Source: Pseudomonas azotoformans (GTDB lineage: Bacteria; Pseudomonadota; Gammaproteobacteria; Pseudomonadales; Pseudomonadaceae). Taken from it: 64,000 nt of DNA. The position numbers and the translations under genes were made by a program. Positions 16,981-24,792 of this stretch are shown in pieces (the first letter of the stretch is position 1; every line of letters begins with the position of its first letter). The notes under the pieces are model-generated. The model saw nothing but the letters and a program-made list of their open reading frames with translations, made no database searches and had not been told where the DNA came from. The stretch lies in contig NZ_LT629702.1 in assembly GCF_900103345.1 (NCBI RefSeq), positions 372,001 to 436,000 on the forward strand. Reading direction: 5' to 3'.

Positions 16981-18273
16981 ATGGCACCGACAATAGCGCC
17001 CGTGACAACCTCCACCGTGTTTCCCAGCGCCACGTCCGTCGTCATCATTGGCGGCGGGATCATCGGCCTGACGGCTGCGCTGACCCTGGCTGAGCGCAAC
17101 ATCGCGGTGGTGGTCCTGGAAAAAGGCCGTATCGCCGCCGAGCAGTCATCACGCAACCTGGGCTGGGTACGCAAGACCAGCCGCCACGCCGCCGACATCC
17201 CGCTGGCGCTTGCGGCTGACCGGCTGTGGGCACAAATGCCCGAGCGGGTCGGGGCGGATGTCGGGTATCGCCAGGAAGGCATTATGTTTCTGGGGCGCAC
17301 ACCTGCGCAGATGGCGATGCACGAAGGGTGGCTCAAGTCGGTGGAGCATTTGTCGCTGGATTCGCGGCTGCTCAGCAAGCGTGAGATTGACGCGATGGTG
17401 CCAGGCGGCGTGGGTGAGTGGGCCGGCGGTATCTTCACCGCGTCCGACGCGCGTGCCGAACCGACGCTGGCCAGCAGTGCGATTGCCAAGGCGGCCATGG
17501 CCATGGGCGTGGTGATTATCGAGCAATGCGCGGTGCGCACGCTGCAGATGTCTGCCGGTGCGGTCAGTGGCGTGGTCACGGAAAAAGGCGAAATCCGCTG
17601 CGACCATGTGTTGCTGGCGGGGGGTATGTGGTCGCGGCGTTTTCTGGGTAACCTCGGTGTGTCATTGCCGACCTTGCCTTTGACCTGCTCGGTGCTGCGC
17701 ACCCACCCCATGGAGGGGCCGACGCAGATCGCTGTCGGTGCGCCTGATTTTTCGTTTCGCAAGCACAAGGACGGCGGTTTCATCATTACCCAGCGCGGTA
17801 AGTTGGACGCCTTCCTGACCCTCGATCACTTGTTGCTCGCCAAGCAATATATGCCGCAGTTCCGTGCGCAACGCAGCGTATTGAACGTGTCGCTGGGCAA
17901 GCCATTTATCAATGACCTGGCACTGGCTCGGCGTTGGGGCGCCGATAGCGTCAGCCCGTTCGAGCGTGTCAGGGTGCAGGATCCAGCCGCCAACCCGCGG
18001 CTCAATAACGACGCGATGAACAACCTCATGGCGGCCTGGCCTGTGTTTGAGCAGGCGCAGATCGCCCAGGCCTGGGCCGGCACTATCGACGTGACACCCG
18101 ATTCCAATCCGGTCATCGGGCCGGTCGCGCAGATTCCGGGGCTGACCGTGGCCACCGGCTTCTCGGGGCATGGCTTCGGCACGTCGCCAGCGGCGGGCCA
18201 TCTCGCGGCGGACCTGGTCAGTGGGCATACGCCGATCATTGACCCAAGCCCTTATCGCTTCGATCGTTTCTAA
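16981..18273 (+). CDS. FAD-dependent oxidoreductase, DAO family (DadA-like)
   Basis: A 430-residue flavoprotein of the D-amino acid oxidase/dehydrogenase superfamily. The FAD motif SVVIIGGGIIGLTAAL lies at about residues 20-35, followed by VLEKG binding the ribose. The C terminus carries GFSGHGFGTSPAAG, the second FAD contact. Such proteins oxidise secondary or primary amines of amino acids to imines, which the neighbouring RidA can hydrolyse. The ATG at 16981 is chosen over a TTG two codons upstream. Substrate unknown. Confidence 0.88.
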   Translation: MAPTIAPVTTSTVFPSATSVVIIGGGIIGLTAALTLAERNIAVVVLEKGRIAAEQSSRNLGWVRKTSRHAADIPLALAADRLWAQMPERVGADVGYRQEGIMFLGRTPAQMAMHEGWLKSVEHLSLDSRLLSKREIDAMVPGGVGEWAGGIFTASDARAEPTLASSAIAKAAMAMGVVIIEQCAVRTLQMSAGAVSGVVTEKGEIRCDHVLLAGGMWSRRFLGNLGVSLPTLPLTCSVLRTHPMEGPTQIAVGAPDFSFRKHKDGGFIITQRGKLDAFLTLDHLLLAKQYMPQFRAQRSVLNVSLGKPFINDLALARRWGADSVSPFERVRVQDPAANPRLNNDAMNNLMAAWPVFEQAQIAQAWAGTIDVTPDSNPVIGPVAQIPGLTVATGFSGHGFGTSPAAGHLAADLVSGHTPIIDPSPYRFDRF

Positions 18274-18284
18274 GGAGCATGCCC

Positions 18285-19130
18285 ATGCCTGCCGACAGCT
18301 GTTTTTTCACTAACCGTGCAGGCCTGCGCCTGCACTTCTTGCGCTGGGGCGATTCGAGCGGCGTGCCCCTGGTGCTGTTGCACGGCTTGCGGGCCTATGC
18401 ACAAACCTGGGAGTCGCTGGTGCAAGCCTTGGGCGCGGGCTACTGCATCTACGCCCTGGATCAGCGTGGCCGGGGGTTGAGCGACTGGGCTGCGCCTGCC
18501 AGCTACCACACTCAATCGTATGTCGAAGACCTCGAAGACTTGGTCGCCCACGTGGGCCTGCAGCGATTTGTGTTGCTCGGGCACTCATTGGGCGGTGCCA
18601 ATGCCCTTGAATATGCGCGGCAACATCCGGGACGTTTGCTCGGTTTGCTGATTGAAGACATCGGCCCCGGCTCTTCAAGCCAGGGCGATGGCGCCGCGCG
18701 TATTCGTCGCGAGATGGGCCAGACACCGTTGCAGTTCGAGAGCTGGGAGGCGGCCCGCGCATTCTGGCAGGCTGCGCGTCCAGGCTTGTCGCACGAGGGG
18801 CTGGCATCGAGGCTCGCGCATTCGATGCAAGAGCGCGACGGCGCGATCACCTGGCGTCATGATCAGCAGGGGATTGCCGAGGCGCGCCTTAGCATTGAAC
18901 CGACGGATTTGTGGCCGGCGGTGCGCGCACTGGATTGCCCGAGCCTGTTCATTCGCGGCGCACGCTCGGATTTCCTGCCGCCTGCGACACTGCACGCAAT
19001 GACTGCCTGCAATCCGCAGGTGCGCACGGTGGAGGTCGCCGACGCCAGTCACTATGTGCACGACGATCAAGGGCCGGTGTTCAATGCCCTGGTGGCGGAG
19101 TTTCTTGAAAGCCTTGCGCGCCCGGAATGA
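18285..19130 (+). CDS. Alpha/beta-hydrolase
   Basis: A 281-residue alpha/beta-hydrolase fold protein. The nucleophile elbow is GHSLGG with S101, the oxyanion HG motif is LLHGL near residue 36, a likely acid is the Asp in GARSDF, and the catalytic His is in ASHYVHDD near the C terminus. An ATG at 18279 is too close to AAGGAG (18272-18277); the ATG at 18285 has proper spacing. The stop overlaps the start of the MFS gene by ATGA. Role in the amine operon is unknown; ester, lactone or C-C hydrolysis are all possible. Confidence 0.88.
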   Translation: MPADSCFFTNRAGLRLHFLRWGDSSGVPLVLLHGLRAYAQTWESLVQALGAGYCIYALDQRGRGLSDWAAPASYHTQSYVEDLEDLVAHVGLQRFVLLGHSLGGANALEYARQHPGRLLGLLIEDIGPGSSSQGDGAARIRREMGQTPLQFESWEAARAFWQAARPGLSHEGLASRLAHSMQERDGAITWRHDQQGIAEARLSIEPTDLWPAVRALDCPSLFIRGARSDFLPPATLHAMTACNPQVRTVEVADASHYVHDDQGPVFNALVAEFLESLARPE

Positions 19131-20347
19131 AGCCCACAGCCCGCATGATTGCGTTATTGGCCTCGCTGACGGCCTTTGTGCCGTTTTCCATTGATACCTA
19201 CTTGCCCAGCCTGCCGCAGATTGCCGTTGAGCTGTCGAGCAGCACGGCCCAAGTGCAACACACGATCAGCGCGTTTCTCGCTGGCTTATGCCTGGGCATG
19301 TTGTTCTACGGCCCGCTGTCGGACCGCTATGGACGTCGCACCTTATTGTTGGGCAGCCTCACGCTGTATGGCCTGGCGACTTTGGGGTGCCTGTTTGCCG
19401 CAAGCATCGATCAACTGATCGCCTGGCGCTTTATCCAGGCACTGGGCGGGGCCGGCGCAATGGTGCTGGCCAGGACCGTGGCCAGGGATTTGTTCGGTCT
19501 GGCGCAGGCCGCCAAAGTGTTGTCCTGGATGCAAATGCTGACAATGATGGCGACGTTGGTTGCGCCCATGGTCGGCACCTGGCTGGTGCTGGTCGACGGT
19601 TGGCGCACCATATTCGCCGTGTTGTTCATCCTGTGCGGGTTTTGTCTGCTGATGGTCGGTGTGGGGTTGGACGAAAGCCTGCCGCCGCGGGCGCGCGGCC
19701 ACTCGCTCAAGGCCGCCTTTGCGGCCTACCCGGGCATTCTCCGCCAGCCTCGGGCGGTTGCGTTGATTCTGTGCATGTCCTTCACGTTTGGCGGCGTGTT
19801 CGCCTTTATCACCGCCTCACCCTTTGTGTACGTGGAGTACTTCGGTGTCTCGCCGCGCCTGTTCAGTGCGCTGTTTGGCCTGAACATTCTGGGCATCATC
19901 GTCGTGAGCTTTATCAATGCCCGCTGGGTCACGCGCCTGGGGCCGCTGCGCATGCTGGGCGTAGGAACCGCGCTGGCAGGCATCGCCGCAATAGCGTTGT
20001 TGGTGGCGGGTTACACGCAATGGGGCGGTCTGACCAGCATCGTACTGTGCCTGATGCTGTACATGGGGGTGACGGGCTTGCTGGGGGCCAACTGCACGGC
20101 GAGCCTGATGAGCATGTTCCCGAGGCAAGCGGGGGCGAGCGTCGCCCTGGGGATCTCGATGCAGTTTGCCTGTGGGGCGCTGGCGAGTCTGTGGGTCAGT
20201 CGCCTGGCGGATGGCACCCCATGGCCCATGTGCCTGGTGGTGGGCTGTTGCGGGCTGGGCTGCCTGGTGGCGTATGCCATTGCGCGGCGCGCGCCGTTCA
20301 CGCCTGTGGTTACGCGGGATGAACAGCCTGTGCCGTTTCAACCCTGA
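19127..20347 (+). CDS. MFS transporter, Bcr/CflA drug-resistance type
   Basis: A 406-residue membrane protein with about 12 hydrophobic segments. The N terminus FVPFSIDTYLPSLPQIA and the loop GPLSDRYGRR (motif A between TM2 and TM3) are typical of the Bcr/CflA subgroup, proton-coupled exporters of drugs, peptides or cysteine pathway compounds. The ATG overlaps the hydrolase stop codon, so it is the last gene of the operon and may export or import its substrate. It converges on iacR with a 39-bp gap. Confidence 0.9.
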   Translation: MKPTARMIALLASLTAFVPFSIDTYLPSLPQIAVELSSSTAQVQHTISAFLAGLCLGMLFYGPLSDRYGRRTLLLGSLTLYGLATLGCLFAASIDQLIAWRFIQALGGAGAMVLARTVARDLFGLAQAAKVLSWMQMLTMMATLVAPMVGTWLVLVDGWRTIFAVLFILCGFCLLMVGVGLDESLPPRARGHSLKAAFAAYPGILRQPRAVALILCMSFTFGGVFAFITASPFVYVEYFGVSPRLFSALFGLNILGIIVVSFINARWVTRLGPLRMLGVGTALAGIAAIALLVAGYTQWGGLTSIVLCLMLYMGVTGLLGANCTASLMSMFPRQAGASVALGISMQFACGALASLWVSRLADGTPWPMCLVVGCCGLGCLVAYAIARRAPFTPVVTRDEQPVPFQP

Positions 20348-20386
20348 GACTTGGAGATGCCTGACAGCACAGGGTGAATCCTCGCG

Positions 20387-20863
20387 CTAAGGCTCTCCCA
20401 GATTATTGAACACCGTTTCCAGCATGCGGTTGAGGCGCTGGATCTGGGCTTCGGTCATGCCGCTGAAACTGCGTTTGAACACGTCGCCGGTGGCGGCCTG
20501 GATGCGTTCGATGGCGGCCCGGCCCTCGTCCGTGATCCGTACCTGGGTAACCCGTCCATCGTCCTCGCAGGGCGCGGTGTCGACCAGGCCATCGTCCTTC
20601 ATGCGGTACACCGTTTTGGTGATGGTCGACAGCTTGGCGATGGCGTGGGTGGAGATCTCGGAAATACTGGATTGGCCGTTTTCCTTGAGGATGAACAGCA
20701 CGCGCCAGCGGGGGATATCCAGGCCGATTTTTTTCAGGGATTTTTCCATGTATTGGCTATAGCGGCCATGCACCATCGCCAGCCAGTAGAACGGAAAATC
20801 TTCTTTGTGAAAGTCTTCACTGCCGGGGTCGTAGCGACTGGCGTGTGTTTTCGGAGACGTCAT
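20387..20863 (-). CDS. iacR: MarR-family repressor, IacR-like
   Basis: A 158-residue MarR regulator. The winged HTH includes SSISEISTHAIAKLSTITKTVYRMKDDGLV and the wing CEDDGRVTQVRIT. MarR proteins bind as dimers to palindromes and release DNA when bound by a small aromatic acid. It is divergent from the amidase gene of a cluster whose content matches iac (indole-3-acetate degradation), where IacR is the MarR repressor. The ATG at 20863 is chosen because upstream extension to 20929 lacks homology character. Naming rests on context as well as family. Confidence 0.85.
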   Translation of the reverse strand: MTSPKTHASRYDPGSEDFHKEDFPFYWLAMVHGRYSQYMEKSLKKIGLDIPRWRVLFILKENGQSSISEISTHAIAKLSTITKTVYRMKDDGLVDTAPCEDDGRVTQVRITDEGRAAIERIQAATGDVFKRSFSGMTEAQIQRLNRMLETVFNNLGEP

Positions 20864-20960
20864 GGTCAGCTCATGTCGGAGGAGGCAAGCAATCATAGAC
20901 TTTTGTCGTGAATTCGGCACGGTTATCACCGGGTGAAACGCAAGCCATGACGTCGGGGCG

Positions 20961-20991
20961 TGTGAGTGGATTTAATTGACAATTCACGTAA
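20961..20991. promoter_or_regulatory. Putative IacR operator/promoter of iacHI
   Basis: The string ATTGACAATTCACGTAA (20975-20991) recurs with one change before iacA (23005-23021). The TTGACA inside it resembles a -35 box on the + strand, and an imperfect partner half-site (GTGAGT for GTGAAT) lies upstream at 20963-20968. It is 78 bp before iacH in the region divergent from iacR. A matching -10 box is not evident. Confidence 0.6.
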
Positions 20992-21068
20992 TAGTCAGGG
21001 AGTGTGAAAGAAGGCAGCCGGCGTTTCAGGCTTCGTTCACTGAGTTTTACAGCGAAGGAAAACGTGAC

Positions 21069-22193
21069 ATGACCATCGTGATTGAACAGCTTTCTCTTGG
21101 CGGCAACGGGCTTAGCGTGATGGTGAAAGACACCATCGATATCGCCGGCAGGGTGACTCGGGCGTCGAGTCAGGCGCTTGATGGCGCGGCACCCGCCGAC
21201 ACCCATGCCGATGTGGTGCAGGCCCTATTGGACAAGGGCTGTCACTTGGTGGGCAAGACCAGCCTGCATGAACTGGCGTTCGGCACCACCGGTATCAACC
21301 ATTGGACGGGTACGGCGCCGAACCCGCGTTTTCCTGGGCGTATCCCCGGGGGGTCTTCCAGCGGTTCGGCAGCGGCCGTGGCCGCTGGGTTGGCGGACTT
21401 TACCCTCGGCACCGATACCGGTGGTTCGGTGCGTGTCCCGGCGTGTTGTTGTGGGGTGTTCGGCTTCAAACCGACGTTCGGCCGTGTCAGCCGTCGAGGC
21501 GTGATGCCTGCGCAAAGCAGTCTCGATTGTGTCGGGCCATTTGCGGCCAGCCTGCCAATGCTGCTCAAGGCCATGCAGGTCATTGACCCCACCTTCCATC
21601 CGGTGCCTCTGCAGCAGCCACCACGGCTCGGCGTCCTGGCGGTCCAGGCAAGTGCTGCGGTGCAACGTGTGATCGATGCTGCCGTGGCAGACAGTGGTTT
21701 GCCGACTCAACCCGTGACCCTGCCGAGCCTCGATGCCGCCTATGCTGCCGGCATGGTGGTCATCAATCGTGAAACGTTCGACGCCTGTGGGCACTTGTTG
21801 GCGACCGGTCTGGTGGGGGCCGATATCGCCAGTCGCCTGGCCGCTGCCGGCACCACCACGGCACACGCCCTGATGCACGCCGAAGAGGTGCGCAAACAGT
21901 TCACGGCCGAAGTTGACGCGGCGTTGCGTCAAGTCGACGTACTGGTGTTGCCGACCATGCCGGATTTCCCGTTGAGGCTCGCCGATGCCGCCGACACGCA
22001 AGCCGTACTGGGCATGACCCGATTTGTGCGGCCCTTCAATCTGAGCGGGCACCCGGCGTTGAGCATTCCCCTGGGCTGCGCCGAGGGCCTGCCGGTTGGG
22101 TTGCAACTGGTGGGGGCGAAAGGTGCGGACGAACAACTGCTGGCTATCGCCGGCCACCTGCTCGAATGCCTGTATGCCAACCATAAGGGCTGA
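21069..22193 (+). CDS. iacH: Amidase-signature hydrolase, IacH-like
   Basis: A 374-residue amidase-signature enzyme with the Ser-cisSer-Lys triad visible as K20 (MVKDTID), S96 (GGSSSGS) and S120 (DTGGSVRVPA). Size is short for the family but the catalytic core is complete. The ATG at 21069 is chosen; the frame runs upstream to 20976 without a convincing start. In known iac clusters an amidase-like gene, iacH, accompanies the pathway and is thought to release indole-3-acetate from amides or act on an intermediate; its exact role is not settled to my knowledge. The SnoaL-like gene follows 18 bp downstream. Confidence 0.85.
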   Translation: MTIVIEQLSLGGNGLSVMVKDTIDIAGRVTRASSQALDGAAPADTHADVVQALLDKGCHLVGKTSLHELAFGTTGINHWTGTAPNPRFPGRIPGGSSSGSAAAVAAGLADFTLGTDTGGSVRVPACCCGVFGFKPTFGRVSRRGVMPAQSSLDCVGPFAASLPMLLKAMQVIDPTFHPVPLQQPPRLGVLAVQASAAVQRVIDAAVADSGLPTQPVTLPSLDAAYAAGMVVINRETFDACGHLLATGLVGADIASRLAAAGTTTAHALMHAEEVRKQFTAEVDAALRQVDVLVLPTMPDFPLRLADAADTQAVLGMTRFVRPFNLSGHPALSIPLGCAEGLPVGLQLVGAKGADEQLLAIAGHLLECLYANHKG

Positions 22194-22211
22194 TCGGCCG
22201 AGGAGTTGAAC

Positions 22212-22742
22212 ATGAGTGAACCACGCTCTTTGGCGGCACTTGAAAGACGCTTGCGCCGTTTCGAAACCCAGGACAGCGTGCGTGCCTGCATGAACCGCTA
22301 CATGGTGTTGTGTGACGGGTTGGATGCGCACTCGCCGCTGCAAGAGTTGGCCGGGCTGTTTACGCAGGACGCGGTGTGGGAGGGCAAGGGCGCCAAATAC
22401 GCCAAGAGTTTCGGCGGCTATCGCGGGCGTGAGGCCATTACCGCGATGTTCTGCGGCTACATGAAGTCACCCGCGCACTTTGCCCTCAATGTGCATTTTC
22501 TGACCAGTGAGCTGATCGAGGTGCACGATGATCACGTCATGGGCAGTTGGGTGATGTTGCAGACGTCGACATTTGCCAGTGGCGCCTCCCACCTCAATGC
22601 CGCTCGGCTGACGGTCCGTTTTGCCTTGGAGGAGGGCGTGTGGCGCATGGCGCACTTCCAGACCGAAAACCTGTTCGGTCGCCCTGTGCAGGCCTGGAAC
22701 AGCGAAGACGACCTGCCGGTGCCCCAGGCTGCCGTCGAATGA
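22212..22742 (+). CDS. iacI: SnoaL/NTF2-like protein, IacI-like
   Basis: A 176-residue protein with a SnoaL-like NTF2 cone fold: an N-terminal helix (RRLRRFETQDSVRACMNRYM), the FTQDAVWEGKGAKYAK segment, and strands ending in MAHFQTENLF. The ATG at 22212 has AGGAG six bases upstream; a TTG two codons earlier is rejected. In iac clusters iacI is a small protein of this type that assists an early or middle step of indole-3-acetate breakdown. Position directly behind iacH supports the name, but the precise activity is inferred. Confidence 0.78.
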   Translation: MSEPRSLAALERRLRRFETQDSVRACMNRYMVLCDGLDAHSPLQELAGLFTQDAVWEGKGAKYAKSFGGYRGREAITAMFCGYMKSPAHFALNVHFLTSELIEVHDDHVMGSWVMLQTSTFASGASHLNAARLTVRFALEEGVWRMAHFQTENLFGRPVQAWNSEDDLPVPQAAVE

Positions 22743-22992
22743 TCGACCTGCATCGCTGACACCGCTCACGTCCTTTTGTAAGTACCCGCCCCCGGTCTGC
22801 CGGGGGGGTGGCGTTGTCGTGCGCGCAGTTTAGGGTTGATTAATTAATTTCGTTGGGAAAATATTTTTTTCCAAGGCGCCTGGTTTCTTTCTGGAAAGAT
22901 CAAGGTTCTAAAAAAATCTTTATATAACAATAATTTGAAAAATTAATTGAGTGTCATTTTTTAAATTAAAGGCGTTTCAAGCAAAAATATTG

Positions 22993-23021
22993 CGTGAATA
23001 TTCCATTGACTATTCACGTAA
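22993..23021. promoter_or_regulatory. Putative IacR operator/promoter of iacABCDEFG
   Basis: CGTGAATA (22993-23000) and TATTCACG (23011-23018) form a perfect 8-base inverted repeat with a 10-base spacer. The spacer and right arm contain ATTGACTATTCACGTAA, nearly identical to the sequence before iacH (20975-20991). TTGACT may double as a -35 box. A MarR dimer binding here would repress iacA transcription. Confidence 0.65.
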
Positions 23022-23070
23022 ATCAGCGCAGATTTATGGCAACGGCACCCACAAAAATAAAGGTAACCCT

Positions 23071-23178
23071 ATGCCGATCTATCCCGTTTGCCCTGCTTGC
23101 GTAGCGCCCCTTCGCGTCGAAGGCACATCCGCCGCGCCCAGAACCCTCCTCCGAGATGCCCGGTTTTTCCGGCACTGA
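23071..23178 (+). CDS. Possible 35-residue leader peptide or small protein upstream of iacA
   Basis: This short ORF starts with ATG preceded by AAAGG at seven bases and encodes 35 residues, including a CPAC pair and an Arg-rich C terminus ending FRH. It lies between the putative operator and iacA, ending 43 bp before the iacA start. No family is recognised. It could be a regulatory leader, a small protein or chance; codon use is of the genomic type. Confidence 0.3.
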   Translation: MPIYPVCPACVAPLRVEGTSAAPRTLLRDARFFRH

Positions 23179-23221
23179 ATCCTGCCCAAGCCCATACCGT
23201 TCCTGACGACGGAGTAACTAT

Positions 23222-24394
23222 ATGCATGCGCTAATTGCCTCAGCGACCGGGGTCGCGAGCTCGCTTGTCGGAGGTGCCGATTTCGAGGTGTTGCTTGACG
23301 ACATTCGTAAGCGTGCCCGAGCCGGTGAGTTCGACCGCCAGCGGCACATCTCGCGGGACGTGATCGAGTCCTTCAAGCAGCACGGCGTGTACCGGGCCCT
23401 GGTGCCCAAACGCTTTGGTGGGCTGGAATGCTCACCGGCCGAATTCTGCCGGGTCATCGAACGTATTTCCCAGGCCGACGGGTCCGCCGGTTGGGTCGCG
23501 AGCTTCGGCATGAGCCCGGTCTACCTTGCGGCATTACCCCTCGAGAGCATTGCCCAGGTGTACGCCAATGGCCCTGACCTGGTCTTTGCCGGCGGCATCT
23601 TCCCGCCGCAACCGGCCGAAGTGGTTGCCGGTGGCTTCATGGTCAACGGTCGCTGGAAGTACTCCAGTGGGTCGCTGGGGGCAGATATTGTCGGCGTCGG
23701 TATCGCACCCAAAGACGGCGATACCTTCGGTTTGCCGCGTATTGCCGTGATGCCGCGCAGCGCCATTCGCATCGAAGAAACCTGGGACACCGTCGGCCTG
23801 TTGGGAACGGGCAGTCATGACCTGGTGGCCGAGCATGTGCGGGTCGCCGAAGAGTGGACCTTTGTGCGCGGTGGCCTGCCCAATCTCGACGAGCCGTTTT
23901 TTCGTTACCCGTCACTGTCATTCGCCACCCAAGTGCTCTCGGTGGTCGGCCTGGGTGTTGCCCGCGCCGCCCTGGATGCGTTGACGGACATGGCCTGCGG
24001 CCGCGTATCGGTCACCGGTGCGCCGGCGATTGCCGATCGACCGCTGGCTCAAGTCGATATCGCCCGGGCGGAAGCCGACCTGCGGGCAGCCCGTGCATTC
24101 TTCTACGAATCCATCGAGCGCGCCTGGGAGTACGTGCTGGCGGGCGATGCAGTGCCGGTGGCAGCCACCAATCTGCTGCGCCTGTCTTCCACCCACGCCA
24201 CACGCGTGGCCGCCGATGTCGCCCGTACCGCGCAAATGCTCTCGGGCATGAGTGGTGTGTTCAACGACAGCCCGTTGGCCCGCTGCGTCAACGATGCCCA
24301 GGTCGTGACCCAGCACGCCTTCATGGGCGACATCACCTATCAGAACGCCGGAGCCATGTTCTTCGGTAAACAACCCTTGTCTGGCTACCTCTAA
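23222..24394 (+). CDS. iacA: Flavin-dependent monooxygenase of acyl-CoA dehydrogenase fold, IacA-like
   Basis: A 390-residue protein of the acyl-CoA-dehydrogenase-like two-component monooxygenase group (as in HsaA, DszC). The N-terminal helical domain includes YRALVPKRFGGLE and ISQADGSAGWVASFG; the middle domain has RWKYSSGSLGAD, and C-terminal helices include ARTAQMLSGMSGVF. These enzymes use reduced flavin delivered by a reductase, here IacG, to hydroxylate. IacA starts indole-3-acetate degradation by oxidising the indole ring. The ATG at 23222 follows GGAG. It begins the iacABCDEFG operon; spacing to iacB is 17 bp. Confidence 0.88.
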   Translation: MHALIASATGVASSLVGGADFEVLLDDIRKRARAGEFDRQRHISRDVIESFKQHGVYRALVPKRFGGLECSPAEFCRVIERISQADGSAGWVASFGMSPVYLAALPLESIAQVYANGPDLVFAGGIFPPQPAEVVAGGFMVNGRWKYSSGSLGADIVGVGIAPKDGDTFGLPRIAVMPRSAIRIEETWDTVGLLGTGSHDLVAEHVRVAEEWTFVRGGLPNLDEPFFRYPSLSFATQVLSVVGLGVARAALDALTDMACGRVSVTGAPAIADRPLAQVDIARAEADLRAARAFFYESIERAWEYVLAGDAVPVAATNLLRLSSTHATRVAADVARTAQMLSGMSGVFNDSPLARCVNDAQVVTQHAFMGDITYQNAGAMFFGKQPLSGYL

Positions 24395-24411
24395 CCGTCG
24401 AGACCCTGAAA

Positions 24412-24774
24412 ATGAACGATAAAAAAATGCTCCGCGTGCTGTTCTGCATGGGGATCAACCAGAATTTCTTCGATGCGCCCCGTGACGAGCAATTGCAGGT
24501 CTGGGCAGCCTTCAGCGCGATGTGGAACGGCATTCACGACCTGGCGGGCGTGCAGGTGCTCGGCAATATGGATGATGACCAGAGCATGGTCGGCCCCTCC
24601 GACGGTTTTCCCTGGACCACTTACCTGCTGGCCGATGTGCCGGACATCGACACCGTACATGCCGCCTGCAACCTGTTCCGTAGCACGCCGGTCGGCGATG
24701 GCCCGTACAAATTGTGGCGCTACACCAAAGTCGAAGCCCGGGTCGGGCGCGAGCTGATCATCCAGCGCACTTGA
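24412..24774 (+). CDS. iacB: IacB-like small protein
   Basis: A 120-residue protein without membrane or signal segments. It begins MNDKKMLRVLFCMGINQNFF and contains NMDDDQSMVGPSDGFPW and DGPYKLWRYTKVEARVG. Composition suggests a small alpha/beta ferredoxin-like fold, possibly Dabb-like, but that is a guess. In iac clusters the gene between iacA and the Rieske genes is iacB, a small protein of unsettled role. Tight packing (17 and 18 bp gaps) and position support the name. Confidence 0.78.
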   Translation: MNDKKMLRVLFCMGINQNFFDAPRDEQLQVWAAFSAMWNGIHDLAGVQVLGNMDDDQSMVGPSDGFPWTTYLLADVPDIDTVHAACNLFRSTPVGDGPYKLWRYTKVEARVGRELIIQRT

Positions 24775-24792
24775 TGCCGAGGAGGCCATCCC

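Larger units (their letters stand above)
22743..23221. other. 479-bp intergenic region before iacA: hairpin, AT-rich tract, operator, small ORF
   Basis: A CCCCCGG/CCGGGGG hairpin (22789-22806) lies 47 bp after iacI and may end the iacHI transcript, though no T tract follows. From about 22835 to 22985 the sequence is strikingly AT-rich for this genome and includes a near-palindrome of 22 bases at 22853-22874 (TTGGG...CCAA). The operator-like inverted repeat and a 35-codon ORF follow. The region looks like a long regulated promoter with an untranslated leader. Confidence 0.6.

Noticed and set aside
22951..23178. 75-codon GTG-started frame upstream of iacA
   Set aside because: The upstream half is AT-rich leader and operator sequence; only the internal ATG at 23071 has a good ribosome site and is kept as a low-confidence ORF.
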